Source: Porphyromonadaceae bacterium UBA7042
GTDB lineage: Bacteria; Bacteroidota; Bacteroidia; Bacteroidales; Muribaculaceae
Assembly (NCBI GenBank): GCA_002494015.1
Contig: DLAR01000030.1
Span: 1-60,880, forward strand
DNA length: 60,880 nucleotides
Reading direction: 5' to 3'
Within the stretch, counting starts at the first letter, position 1; each line of letters starts with the position of its first letter. The translations under genes and the position numbers were made by a program. A model generated the notes under the pieces. It was not told the DNA's origin. It made no database searches and was given only the letters and a program-made list of their open reading frames with translations. Below are positions 6,722-15,800 of the stretch, piece after piece.

Positions 6722-9301
6722 ATGAGAAAAGTCTACTCCTTACTGACAGCCGTGATACTCGCGACACTGTCATTTGCAGCAAGCGCTTCGTCATTCAAGG
6801 TCATCATCGACCATCCCGAGCGCATAACATTTTCTGCCGACTACTTCTACAACTGGATCACAAAATTCCCCACACCTCTGACCGAGGAATTCACCGTCGA
6901 ATACTATGACGGCGAGTATTATGACTACATCTCGGTGAGCACCTCCAATTCCGACTACTACATCAAGTCCTTTACCGACAAAGACGGAAACGAAGTTCCC
7001 AAAGGCTCCTACGGTTACAACCTATACCTGACTGCCAACAGCGACGGACAGACCTACACAATCACTACTGGCGATGTCGAGGCCGAGAGAAACGCTATCT
7101 GCTATGTGACTGTCGACACTCCCGAGAACATATCCTTCTCTACCGACAAAAACAGATACGAATACAAGACTTTCGAAAACGCCGCCCCCGAGAAAAACGA
7201 AATCAAGTTCCTTCCCGGATATGACGACCCGTTCTACATCAAGGCTGCCGTCAACGAGAGCAACACAATGATATACAAGGTCCTGTTTAACGGCCAACCC
7301 GTTGAACCCGGAACCTACAACACCTACACTATCAGCAACGTAACTGACAACAGCGCCATTGACATCACCTACGAATTCCCCGTCAAGGACTGCAACATAA
7401 ACATCTCCCTCCCCGACGGAATGGATCCTGAAAACATCCTGTCACTGACACGCTTCCGTGCCAACCAGACAATACCCGTCGAGCCCGGAGCATCCGTAAC
7501 AATACCCGCCGGATGGTATTTGGAAATCAAAGTCAGCGACAACTACAAATTCAGCAGCTACACCATCAACGACGGTGAGGCTCAGACCGTGTCTAAATAC
7601 GACGAAAACAAAATACGCATCCCCGTAACCGACGACCTCTCGGTAGCACTCGATGTTACACCCTACAAAGTCTTTGACGTGACACTCAACCTCGTCGACC
7701 CTGAACATGTAATCGTCACCAACTACCACGACTACTACGAGGAACCCGTCTTTGAAAACCTTGTTGCCGGGGCCAACACCCTAACCATCAAAGAATCATA
7801 TCCCGAAATCCGCATATATCCCGCCAACACCACAACCGTTTATATCAAATCAATCGTTGACGAGAACGGAAACAGCTACGACTCGGATTACAACTCCCAG
7901 TACGGAAGCGTTTACTGCATCAAAGTCACCGATAACGGTCCCAAAGAAATAACCGTCAACTCGGGCATCTACGGCACCGAACCCGTTCCCGTGAAATTTG
8001 TCCCCGGCGATGACGGACGCTCTTTCACCGACTATGTACGCAGCATCACCAAAGTAATAGAAGTAGGGTACAGCTACGAATACGAACCCGTCGACTTTGA
8101 CAAAAACGGATTTATGGCAATCCCGGCCGTCAAATACCGCATAACCTACGACACCGACACCTACAACAGCAGCACCCTCAAAGCAATCTACACCGAAAGC
8201 GCCAACTCTGCGACAAAAGATGTATCCTACGGCGACTTCTCTGTCATCGAAGGTGGTGAAATCACTATCCAAGGCGACCTCAACCCAACGGTCAAGTTCA
8301 CCTTCTCAATCAACGACACGGAACACGCAACCGTTTACCGTCAGTACAACCAGAACTCATCCTACGGCAATTTTGCAGTAACAGGCCTCGAAGCCGGAAA
8401 AACTTATGAATGGGAATGGGGTTACGGCGGTTACAGCTCAGGTCCCAGAATGTACGTCATCCCCGAAGACGGATACTACGCAATCGTCAAAGAACTGAAC
8501 GACGACCTGACACTTGACGGAATATCCGGATTCATGATTTCCGAAAACAGCAACATATCGGTCAAGGTCGGTAAAATCGAGCGCAACGAACGCGCCGTCG
8601 TTTTCATCAAAGACTACGATAACGCCAACTACGGCTTCAACTTCTCCTATGCCGACCGCACCAAGGTCGTCGAAACATTTGACGAAGGCTACACCATCAT
8701 CAACTTCGGTGCCGAATTCGACACCCCCCTCCAATTCAACGCAAGCGGCGCAAATCTCTACCGCGCCGAGACATTCGCCTTCATCAACGATGGGCAGATT
8801 GACTTTGCCTACGAATACGGCGTCAACTTTGAATTACCCGTCAAAAACAACGACGTTGTGAAATTGTTCCTCAAGGAAGAATCCGAAAAAGCTCCCGCAC
8901 TCGCCGACGTGAAATTCACCCTTGACGGCGAAAAGAACTTCTCGGTCGTGAAAGACATCATCACCGAAGTCAACGACCTCGACGGAGTAAAAGCACTCCC
9001 CGGAACCCGCTTTGAAATCACCCCCGACCAGGACGAGGTTATCCAAGTAAAAGTCAACGGGACACCCCTTGAAATCAACGACGGAAAATACACCTTCGAC
9101 ACCGACGGCGATGAAACCGACGTTTACATCCAAGGCAAGCAGTCAGGCATCGGCACAATCGGCGCCGACAACAACACCGCCGACAACGATGTCTACAACC
9201 TCCAAGGCATCAAAATCCTTGACAACGCAACACCCGCACAGGTAAAAGCCCTCCCCGCAGGTCTCTACATCCAAGGCGGCAAAAAAATCGTTGTCAAGTA
9301 G
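6722..9301 (+). CDS. Large secreted Tyr-rich repeat protein with T9SS-type sorting domain
   Basis: 859 residues. A signal peptide (about 1-22) is followed by divergent tandem modules of roughly 95-100 residues. Each opens with a strand resembling V-x-V/I-D-x-P-E-x-I (starts near residues 25, 127, 225, 320 and, more degenerate, 524). The protein is acidic and rich in Tyr, Asp and Asn, as in extracellular beta-sandwich adhesin or glycan-binding proteins. The last ~70 residues (NDVYNLQGIKI, then GLYIQGGKKIVVK) form a T9SS-style sorting domain. No enzyme motif was seen. It has its own promoter and a GC-rich terminator. Confidence 0.8.
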   Translation: MRKVYSLLTAVILATLSFAASASSFKVIIDHPERITFSADYFYNWITKFPTPLTEEFTVEYYDGEYYDYISVSTSNSDYYIKSFTDKDGNEVPKGSYGYNLYLTANSDGQTYTITTGDVEAERNAICYVTVDTPENISFSTDKNRYEYKTFENAAPEKNEIKFLPGYDDPFYIKAAVNESNTMIYKVLFNGQPVEPGTYNTYTISNVTDNSAIDITYEFPVKDCNINISLPDGMDPENILSLTRFRANQTIPVEPGASVTIPAGWYLEIKVSDNYKFSSYTINDGEAQTVSKYDENKIRIPVTDDLSVALDVTPYKVFDVTLNLVDPEHVIVTNYHDYYEEPVFENLVAGANTLTIKESYPEIRIYPANTTTVYIKSIVDENGNSYDSDYNSQYGSVYCIKVTDNGPKEITVNSGIYGTEPVPVKFVPGDDGRSFTDYVRSITKVIEVGYSYEYEPVDFDKNGFMAIPAVKYRITYDTDTYNSSTLKAIYTESANSATKDVSYGDFSVIEGGEITIQGDLNPTVKFTFSINDTEHATVYRQYNQNSSYGNFAVTGLEAGKTYEWEWGYGGYSSGPRMYVIPEDGYYAIVKELNDDLTLDGISGFMISENSNISVKVGKIERNERAVVFIKDYDNANYGFNFSYADRTKVVETFDEGYTIINFGAEFDTPLQFNASGANLYRAETFAFINDGQIDFAYEYGVNFELPVKNNDVVKLFLKEESEKAPALADVKFTLDGEKNFSVVKDIITEVNDLDGVKALPGTRFEITPDQDEVIQVKVNGTPLEINDGKYTFDTDGDETDVYIQGKQSGIGTIGADNNTADNDVYNLQGIKILDNATPAQVKALPAGLYIQGGKKIVVK

Positions 9302-9336
9302 AAAAATAGTCGTTTTATAGACAACTGAACCCTCCC

Positions 9337-9365
9337 GAGGCGGGCGCCCCCAAAGCGCCCGCCTC
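9337..9365 (+). terminator. Intrinsic terminator after the 859-residue protein gene
   Basis: An 11-bp GC-rich perfect stem (GAGGCGGGCGC with GCGCCCGCCTC) and a 7-nt loop lie 36 nt past the stop codon. The T-rich heptamer repeat begins straight after it. Confidence 0.75.
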
Positions 9366-9366
9366 T

Positions 9367-9465
9367 CTGTTATCTGTTATCTGTTATTTGTTATTTGTTA
9401 TTTGTTATTTGTCATTTGTCATTTGTCATTTGTTATTTGTCATTTGTTATTTGTCATTTGCCCTC
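9367..9465. repeat. Heptamer tandem repeat, about 14 units
   Basis: An imperfect run of a 7-nt unit (TTATTTG with variants TTATCTG and TCATTTG) lies in an intergenic region. Read on the other strand, it is the same unit (RCARATA) that is repeated at 20791-20846 and 56633-56688. A small hairpin GCGAGCT/AGCTCGC (9483-9498) with a T-rich tail follows. Together these explain most of the gene-free stretch 9302-9664. Confidence 0.85.
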
Positions 9466-9602
9466 CCTGTTTGTCCCTTGCCGCGAGCTTTAGCTCGCCT
9501 TTTACACCTGTTATTTATATATTTTTTAGCATTTTGTCAAAAAATACATCCCAAAAGCTATTTTTCCCCCAAAAATATTACGCATTACCACAAAAAATTT
9601 AC

Positions 9603-9610
9603 TAATTTTG
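9603..9610 (+). promoter_or_regulatory. -7 box TAATTTTG of the S8 protease gene
   Basis: Matches TAnnTTTG, 54 nt upstream of the ATG. No TTG was found at -33. Confidence 0.55.
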
Positions 9611-9664
9611 CGCATATTTAAACCGACTCCACTTATTATTAAAAAATCATAATTTTTCTTTGCA

Positions 9665-11944
9665 ATGAATAGATATATCTTTACCGCCTTGGTTGCCGCC
9701 TTGGGAATCTTTTCCACATCCGCCCAATCGGCACTCGGCCTTGCAAGCCGTTCGATGATGCAAAAATATCATCAGGCCCGGTCCGGGGAACTCGACAGCA
9801 ACCCCCGACTCAAATCATTCGCACTCCGCACAGGCAACATTCCCGGCGAAATCAGCGACGCATTCGTCACAATCGCCCCCGGATTCTCCGAAGCCGACCT
9901 CACTGCTGCCGGAGCCGAAGTCCTGTCTGTAATGGGCGACATCGCCATCGTGACACTTCCCACCGATAAAGTAGAAGAATTTGCCTCTCTCCCGTGCGTC
10001 AAGTCTATGAACCTCGGGCGAAAAATGAAAGCAACATTGGACAACGCCCGACGCATCGGCGGTGTCGACGACATCCACAACGGAATAGACCTCCCTCGAC
10101 CCTATACCGGCAAAGGCGTATGCGCCGGAATCGTCGACCAAGGCTTCGACCCCAACCACATAAACTTCCGAAACGAAGACGGAACCTCGCGCATCAAGTT
10201 CCTCGCCCACATGCGCTACAACTCTACCATGACAGGCATAAGCCCCGTCTTCTACTCTGACTACAACGACCTCGTCCAAGTAGACTATCCTCTTAGCAGA
10301 TTCACGACCGAAAGCAAGGAAGCATACCACGGCACACACACTCTCGGTATAATGGCAGGTAGCTACAACGGCCCCGCATCTGTGGCCGTCGACAACGGCG
10401 ACGGTACTGCCTCGGTAAAGGAAATCAACAACCCGTTCTACGGAGTGGCAACCGACAGCGACATCCTCATCGGATGCGGTGACCTCAACGACTCTTTCAT
10501 CGCCTACGGAATCAGCTACATCGTCGACATTGCCGACTACATGGGACAACCCGTCGTGATTAACCTCTCAATCGGAAGCAACGTCGGCTCTCACGACCCA
10601 CGCAGCCAGATGAACAGCTATCTCGATTATGCCGCCGAACTCACCGGTGCCATAATCTGCGTCTCGGCCGGAAACGAGGGCGACATTCCGCTTCACGTTT
10701 CCAAAACATTCACCACCACCGATAACGAGCTGAAAACCATCCTGCTGCCCACCGACGAGGAATACACCACCACCCGCTACGGACAGACATATATATACAG
10801 CGACTCCGAAGAAGAATTTGACCTTCAGGTCGTGGTGGTCAACACTGCACGCGGCAAAATCGCTGATCGTTTCGGCATCGCGGGACTGGACCTCGACAAA
10901 GCAGTCCAATTCACCGAACTCGGCGACTACCTCTCGGGAACATTAACCCTCCAGCGCATGATTGACCCCGACACAGGACGATACTACGTCATGACCGAAT
11001 ACTTCGTCGACAACACCGACAAAAACGACGGCCGATACCAGATCGGATTCCTCGTCACAGGAAAGGATGGACAGCGAGTCGACGCTTGGTGTGACGGATA
11101 CTACACCGTATTTGACGACTTCGGTATCGACGGATGGGACAAAGGCTCGACCGACGGCTCTATCTCCGACATGGCCTGCGGATACAACGTAATCCCCGTC
11201 GGCTCCTATAACACCCGCAACGAATGGGCGTCACTCGACGGAATGGTCTACAACTACAAGGACGTCTTCCCGATGGGCGACATCTCACTCTTTTCATCCT
11301 ACGGAACTCTCGCCGACGGACGCGCCCTGCCCCTCATCTGCGCCCCCGGCGCTGGAATCGTATCCTCCACAAGCTACTACTATGTCAATGAAATAAAGTC
11401 AACCCCCGGCCTGAACGCACTGTTCCAAGCACGAGTCGAGGAAGACGGTCGCACAAACTACTGGCAGAAAGAACAAGGAACCTCGATGTCCACCCCCTAT
11501 GTCGCCGGAACTATCGCTACATGGCTTGAAGCCGACCCCACACTTACAGTCGACGACATAAAGGACATCATAACTTCAACAGCCATAACCGACGACCATG
11601 TCACATCCTCGGGCAACCCCGTCCAGTGGGGTGCCGGCAAGTTCAACCCCGCCGGCGGCTTGCGCGAGGTCATTCGCCGCAGCCAGAGCGGCATCGGAGG
11701 TATAACAGCCGACCCCGACTCCGACCCCCGCGTCATTGTCGACAGCTCCGACGGACGTGTCTATGACATATTCCTCGGCGGTGCCGAAACCATCGACGCC
11801 CGCCTCTACGACACACGGGGGACACTGGTCACAACAGCCCGCGCCGACGGCGACAGTGCCACCCTCGACGCATCGGCCGTCGCACCCGGCATATACATAC
11901 TCAACGTCAACAACCGCAGCTCGGTCAAGATTGCAATCCGATAA
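9665..11944 (+). CDS. Secreted subtilisin-like (S8) serine protease with T9SS-type sorting domain
   Basis: 759 residues. Signal peptide about 1-20. The catalytic triad of family S8 is visible: Asp about 158 in GIVDQGFDPNHINF, His about 225 in YHGTHTLGIMAG, and Ser about 607 in GTSMSTPYVAG, with the oxyanion Asn in SAGNEG (about 337). A long insertion of about 170 residues between the Asn and Ser blocks contains beta-rich sequence. The N-terminal ~120 residues may be a propeptide. The C-terminus (RVYDIFLGG..., GIYILNVNNRSSVKIAIR) is a sorting domain. An extracellular or surface endopeptidase is the expected role. Only 30 nt separate it from the LRR gene, so the two are probably co-transcribed. 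Confidence 0.93.
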   Translation: MNRYIFTALVAALGIFSTSAQSALGLASRSMMQKYHQARSGELDSNPRLKSFALRTGNIPGEISDAFVTIAPGFSEADLTAAGAEVLSVMGDIAIVTLPTDKVEEFASLPCVKSMNLGRKMKATLDNARRIGGVDDIHNGIDLPRPYTGKGVCAGIVDQGFDPNHINFRNEDGTSRIKFLAHMRYNSTMTGISPVFYSDYNDLVQVDYPLSRFTTESKEAYHGTHTLGIMAGSYNGPASVAVDNGDGTASVKEINNPFYGVATDSDILIGCGDLNDSFIAYGISYIVDIADYMGQPVVINLSIGSNVGSHDPRSQMNSYLDYAAELTGAIICVSAGNEGDIPLHVSKTFTTTDNELKTILLPTDEEYTTTRYGQTYIYSDSEEEFDLQVVVVNTARGKIADRFGIAGLDLDKAVQFTELGDYLSGTLTLQRMIDPDTGRYYVMTEYFVDNTDKNDGRYQIGFLVTGKDGQRVDAWCDGYYTVFDDFGIDGWDKGSTDGSISDMACGYNVIPVGSYNTRNEWASLDGMVYNYKDVFPMGDISLFSSYGTLADGRALPLICAPGAGIVSSTSYYYVNEIKSTPGLNALFQARVEEDGRTNYWQKEQGTSMSTPYVAGTIATWLEADPTLTVDDIKDIITSTAITDDHVTSSGNPVQWGAGKFNPAGGLREVIRRSQSGIGGITADPDSDPRVIVDSSDGRVYDIFLGGAETIDARLYDTRGTLVTTARADGDSATLDASAVAPGIYILNVNNRSSVKIAIR

Positions 11945-11974
11945 TTCAACCAATCACAACTATAAACTAAAACA

Positions 11975-14900
11975 ATGAAAGTCTCTACTTCACTGCTACT
12001 TTCCACAGCCATCCTCGCCGCAGCGCCGGCAATGGCCCAAAACGTCGATGAGACTCCAATCATCACGTTCAAGACCAACATATATGACCTGTATGGAGCG
12101 GCCAATAAGTTTCACCTCGTCATAGGCTCCGACATCGAGACCGACTATCTTGACATCGACGCCGGATACGGCGCCTTCGAGGCCGAAATCAAGCCGTGGA
12201 CCGTTGACACCGAGATTGGAGGCATTGCGGGTGCAACCGCGATTCCTATTAACGTCAGCCCCGAAGGCATCGTGAAAATATACGGTGACCCGAAACTCGT
12301 AAATTTCTTTAATGCCGATGGATGCTATATCGACTGGATCGACCTCGATGCATGCACCGGCCTGACCGTCCTCGATCTGTCCCACAACGAGCTGAAAAGC
12401 CTTGACCTCTCCAATCTTCCCAATCTGTACATGGTCGACCTGACCGGCAACACTTTCTCGGCCGCATCTCCTCTCGTGATCGGCAAGAACCACCCTGCCC
12501 TGACAATCCTCGACCTCTCTATCACCGGATGGATTGACCCCGAGTTCAGCCTCAGCGACTATCCCAAGCTCGCCTCATTCTCGGGTTACTCATGCCAGAC
12601 TCTCTACAACGTCGACCCCTCAGGTTGCCCCAACCTCCAGCGCCTCACACTCGACCTCGCACCCGTGTCTTCACTCGATGTCAGCAAGAACCCCAAGCTC
12701 GCCGTCCTCAACATCTCTGACACACGCGTGACAAGCATCGACCTGAGCAAAAACCCCGCCCTCAGCGAGTTCTATGCCTCCCACCTCTCTGGTTTCGTCA
12801 ACGTCGGATACAAGCTGTCACCTGTCGACATCAGCAACAACCCCGAGCTAAAGGTCATCAGCCTCGCCGGAAACGATTACGAGTCAATCGACCTGAGCAA
12901 AAACCCGTTGCTCTATGACGTCAACCTCTCCCGTAACAAGCTGACCGACATCGACCTCTCGGCCAACCCCGTTGTCTACAACCTCAACCTCAGCTACAAC
13001 GACCTGTCATTTGCAACCCTGCCGTTACCCACCAACAACATGGGCGAAGGTCTTTTCCACGAGTACTACTACCGCCTCAACCGTCTCCCGGTTGCTCGCT
13101 CGGTTAAAGAAGGAACCACTCTCGACTTCAGCGACAAAATCCTCCGCGAAGGCACCGAGACTTCCGTAACAGTCTATACCCTTGACCTGACTCGCAAGGA
13201 GGAAGGTCAAAGCATATACGTGCCCATCGAAGCCGACCCCAAGGTCTACGAGTATGCCGACGGAAAGGTGACATTCCACCAAGCTGTCGCCGACTCGGTC
13301 TACATCGCCTTCAACAGCGACATGTTCATTGACGCGGCCTATGCCACCACTCCCTTCATGGTGAAGAACGAGGCTGAATTCGGGAAACCCTCTACCATCG
13401 TCACTTTCACCCCCTCGACTGCCGGCTCGCAGGTTGACATCGCCGTCGGCATCGCCGACGCATCGGCCGATTCTCCCGTGAAATTCTTTGTCGACTTCGG
13501 CAACGGCGACCTGACTGAATTCACCACCTCTACCTCCGACATTCCCGCCACCCCCAACGTTTCGGGCACCGCATCGGGCACCGTGAGAGTCCTCATGCCC
13601 GAAAACGAAGTCCTATCGGCATTCTCCATCGACGGAACCGCGCTCAATTCAATCGACGTTACTGCTGCCCGCGAGGTGCGCCAGCTTGCCGTCACCAATG
13701 CATCGCTCCGCAACATCGACATCTCCTACAACCGCAACCTGCGCAAGCTCGACCTGACTGGAAACAACCTCAGCGAGCTCGACTTCCACGGGGTCAACGG
13801 CGAGTATGAGAAATACATGATCAGCGACGTCAACCTGAGCCACAACAAGCTCTCCGAGCTGACACTCATCGCCCACCAGTGTGTCAACCACCTCGACATC
13901 AGCTACAACAAGTTCACCGACTTCTCCTCCAAAGACTGGGACAACCTCGTCACCGCCAACCTGAGCCACAACAAGCTCTCCGAGCTGAACCTCTCCTATT
14001 TCACCTCAGTGACCAGTGTCGACATCTCAGGCAACGAGATTACATCAATCACACTGCCCGAAACCAACATATTCGAGCACTTTGACTGCAGTGACAACGA
14101 CCTCGCCCTCACGGCCCTCCCCATGCTCCAGAACCTCGGTGACGGATACATCTACGCTCCCCAGAAGACAATGGTGATACCCGCCGACGGCGCGGGAGCC
14201 AACCTCTCGTCACAATACCTCGTCAGCGACGGCAAGTCGACAGTCTACACTTGGAAGATGGCCGACGACAACACCACCGTCGGCGATGACAAAATCAAGA
14301 CAACCAAAGGTATCAGCAGCTTCCTCGACGCTGACCTCGGCCGTGTCTACTGCGAGATAGCCCATCCCTTGTTCCCCGACTTTGCCGGCGAAAACATCAT
14401 CAAGACCACCGTCATCAAGACAGCCGCCAAGCCTGACCGCCTCCTTGCCCGTTTCCGCACCCCCGTGGGCGGACAGACCGTCAGCATCGCCCTCACGGCA
14501 GCCCAAGAGAAAGGCGGATCGGTATATATCGACTGGGAAGGATCGCAGAGCGTGTTTGAACCCTACTTGCTGACCAACTCATACCGTCTTTTTGAAGCCA
14601 CGACCGTCGAAAACGCCGAAGTTTCGGTGTGGACCTACGGCACAAGCACCGATGTAACCGTCTTCTCGATCACGGGTGCGACTATGGAATACTTTGACGG
14701 CTCAGGACTGGACAAGGCTTTTGCCATTACACTCTCTAATGCCAAACTGTCTCAGGAAAACATCAAGCTGGCCAACAAAGAAAACATCTCAGAACTCAAC
14801 CTCTCAGGAAACGTGCTGACCGAGTTTGACCCCTCTGAATATCCCAATCTATGGATGCTCCATCTCGACGGCAACAAACTGACCGAGTTCAAGAACGACT

Positions 14901-15703
14901 GCAATCCCCAACTTGTTGAGCTCACCCTCGGCAACAACCGTCTCGAATCGGTATCACTCTCGCTCCCCTCACTCTACACCCTCGGCCTTGCAGAAAACAA
15001 CCTGACCGAAATTGACCTTTCAGGCGTGCCCAACTTGGGACAGCTCTCCATGAGCACCAACAAGCTCAGCAATATCGACCTGACAAAGACTCCTTACCTG
15101 CAGGCTGTTGCCATCGACCGCAACTATTTCACCCTTGAGACTCTCCCCCGGCCCGACAAGAAATGGTATGTGTACTACTACAACAACCAGAACCCGATCG
15201 AGGCAGAATGCATCGACGGCAAGGTCGACCTCTCGTCACAGGCTCGTGTCGGCGAAACCGAGACCGAGTTCTCATGGTACATCGACATCCCCGAGTTTGA
15301 CGAAAACGGTGAGCTTCAGGGCGAGAAACTCTATGTCGACGATGAATACACCATCGACAACGGCGTGACCACCTTCATCTCCGATCCGGGTGCCGACGTT
15401 ATGTGCGTGTTCACCAACAGCATCTTCCCCGGCGCCTACTTCTACACCAACCTCCTGACAGTATCGCTGAGCGGTATCGACACCGTGATAGCCGACCTCG
15501 GCGCGACCGTGAGCGTTGAAGGCAGCACCATCCATGTAAAGGACGCTGACGCGGCCGACAGTACCGAAGTGGCACTCTACAACATCAGCGGCATGCGTCT
15601 CCGCACCACGGCCATAACCGACGGCTGTGCCGCCGTGACCGATGTCGCCCCCGGCCTCTACATTCTGACCATCGGCAACCGTGCCGTCAAGGTCAGGGTT
15701 TAA
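11975..15703 (+). CDS. Very large secreted leucine-rich-repeat protein with T9SS-type sorting domain
   Basis: 1242 residues. Signal peptide about 1-21. Three blocks of leucine-rich repeats of about 21-23 residues with the pattern L-x-x-L-D-L-S-x-N-x-L (about 115-345, 565-700 and 900-1045; for example LDLSHNELKSLDLSNLPNL) alternate with beta-sandwich-like spacer domains (about 365-560, 715-890 and 1050-1160). The final ~75 residues (STEVALYNISGMRL, GLYILTIGNRAVKVRV) form a sorting domain. This is an internalin-like architecture, suggesting a cell-surface adhesin or protein-binding protein. It is probably in an operon with the S8 protease just upstream. Confidence 0.88.
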   Translation: MKVSTSLLLSTAILAAAPAMAQNVDETPIITFKTNIYDLYGAANKFHLVIGSDIETDYLDIDAGYGAFEAEIKPWTVDTEIGGIAGATAIPINVSPEGIVKIYGDPKLVNFFNADGCYIDWIDLDACTGLTVLDLSHNELKSLDLSNLPNLYMVDLTGNTFSAASPLVIGKNHPALTILDLSITGWIDPEFSLSDYPKLASFSGYSCQTLYNVDPSGCPNLQRLTLDLAPVSSLDVSKNPKLAVLNISDTRVTSIDLSKNPALSEFYASHLSGFVNVGYKLSPVDISNNPELKVISLAGNDYESIDLSKNPLLYDVNLSRNKLTDIDLSANPVVYNLNLSYNDLSFATLPLPTNNMGEGLFHEYYYRLNRLPVARSVKEGTTLDFSDKILREGTETSVTVYTLDLTRKEEGQSIYVPIEADPKVYEYADGKVTFHQAVADSVYIAFNSDMFIDAAYATTPFMVKNEAEFGKPSTIVTFTPSTAGSQVDIAVGIADASADSPVKFFVDFGNGDLTEFTTSTSDIPATPNVSGTASGTVRVLMPENEVLSAFSIDGTALNSIDVTAAREVRQLAVTNASLRNIDISYNRNLRKLDLTGNNLSELDFHGVNGEYEKYMISDVNLSHNKLSELTLIAHQCVNHLDISYNKFTDFSSKDWDNLVTANLSHNKLSELNLSYFTSVTSVDISGNEITSITLPETNIFEHFDCSDNDLALTALPMLQNLGDGYIYAPQKTMVIPADGAGANLSSQYLVSDGKSTVYTWKMADDNTTVGDDKIKTTKGISSFLDADLGRVYCEIAHPLFPDFAGENIIKTTVIKTAAKPDRLLARFRTPVGGQTVSIALTAAQEKGGSVYIDWEGSQSVFEPYLLTNSYRLFEATTVENAEVSVWTYGTSTDVTVFSITGATMEYFDGSGLDKAFAITLSNAKLSQENIKLANKENISELNLSGNVLTEFDPSEYPNLWMLHLDGNKLTEFKNDCNPQLVELTLGNNRLESVSLSLPSLYTLGLAENNLTEIDLSGVPNLGQLSMSTNKLSNIDLTKTPYLQAVAIDRNYFTLETLPRPDKKWYVYYYNNQNPIEAECIDGKVDLSSQARVGETETEFSWYIDIPEFDENGELQGEKLYVDDEYTIDNGVTTFISDPGADVMCVFTNSIFPGAYFYTNLLTVSLSGIDTVIADLGATVSVEGSTIHVKDADAADSTEVALYNISGMRLRTTAITDGCAAVTDVAPGLYILTIGNRAVKVRV

Positions 15704-15720
15704 GGCTCTGGTTTAAGAGT

Positions 15721-15795
15721 GTTTAAGGTTTGGGTTTAAGGTTTAGATAATAGAGTGTTAATCACTTATCTAAACCTTAAACTCAAACCTTAAAC
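15721..15795. repeat. TTTAAGGTTTAGATA inverted repeat, copy 2 (30-bp stem)
   Basis: Arms at 15721-15750 and 15766-15795 are complementary over 30 bp with one mismatch and a 15-nt loop. The hairpin fills the gap between two convergent genes (LRR protein and terminase) and may terminate both. Its core is shared with the element at 4881-4946. Confidence 0.85.
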
Positions 15796-15800
15796 TTTAT

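Noticed and set aside
9367..9465. Possible CRISPR array (short regularly spaced repeats)
   Set aside because: The unit is a contiguous 7-mer with no spacers; the same simple repeat occurs at other loci and no cas genes are present.
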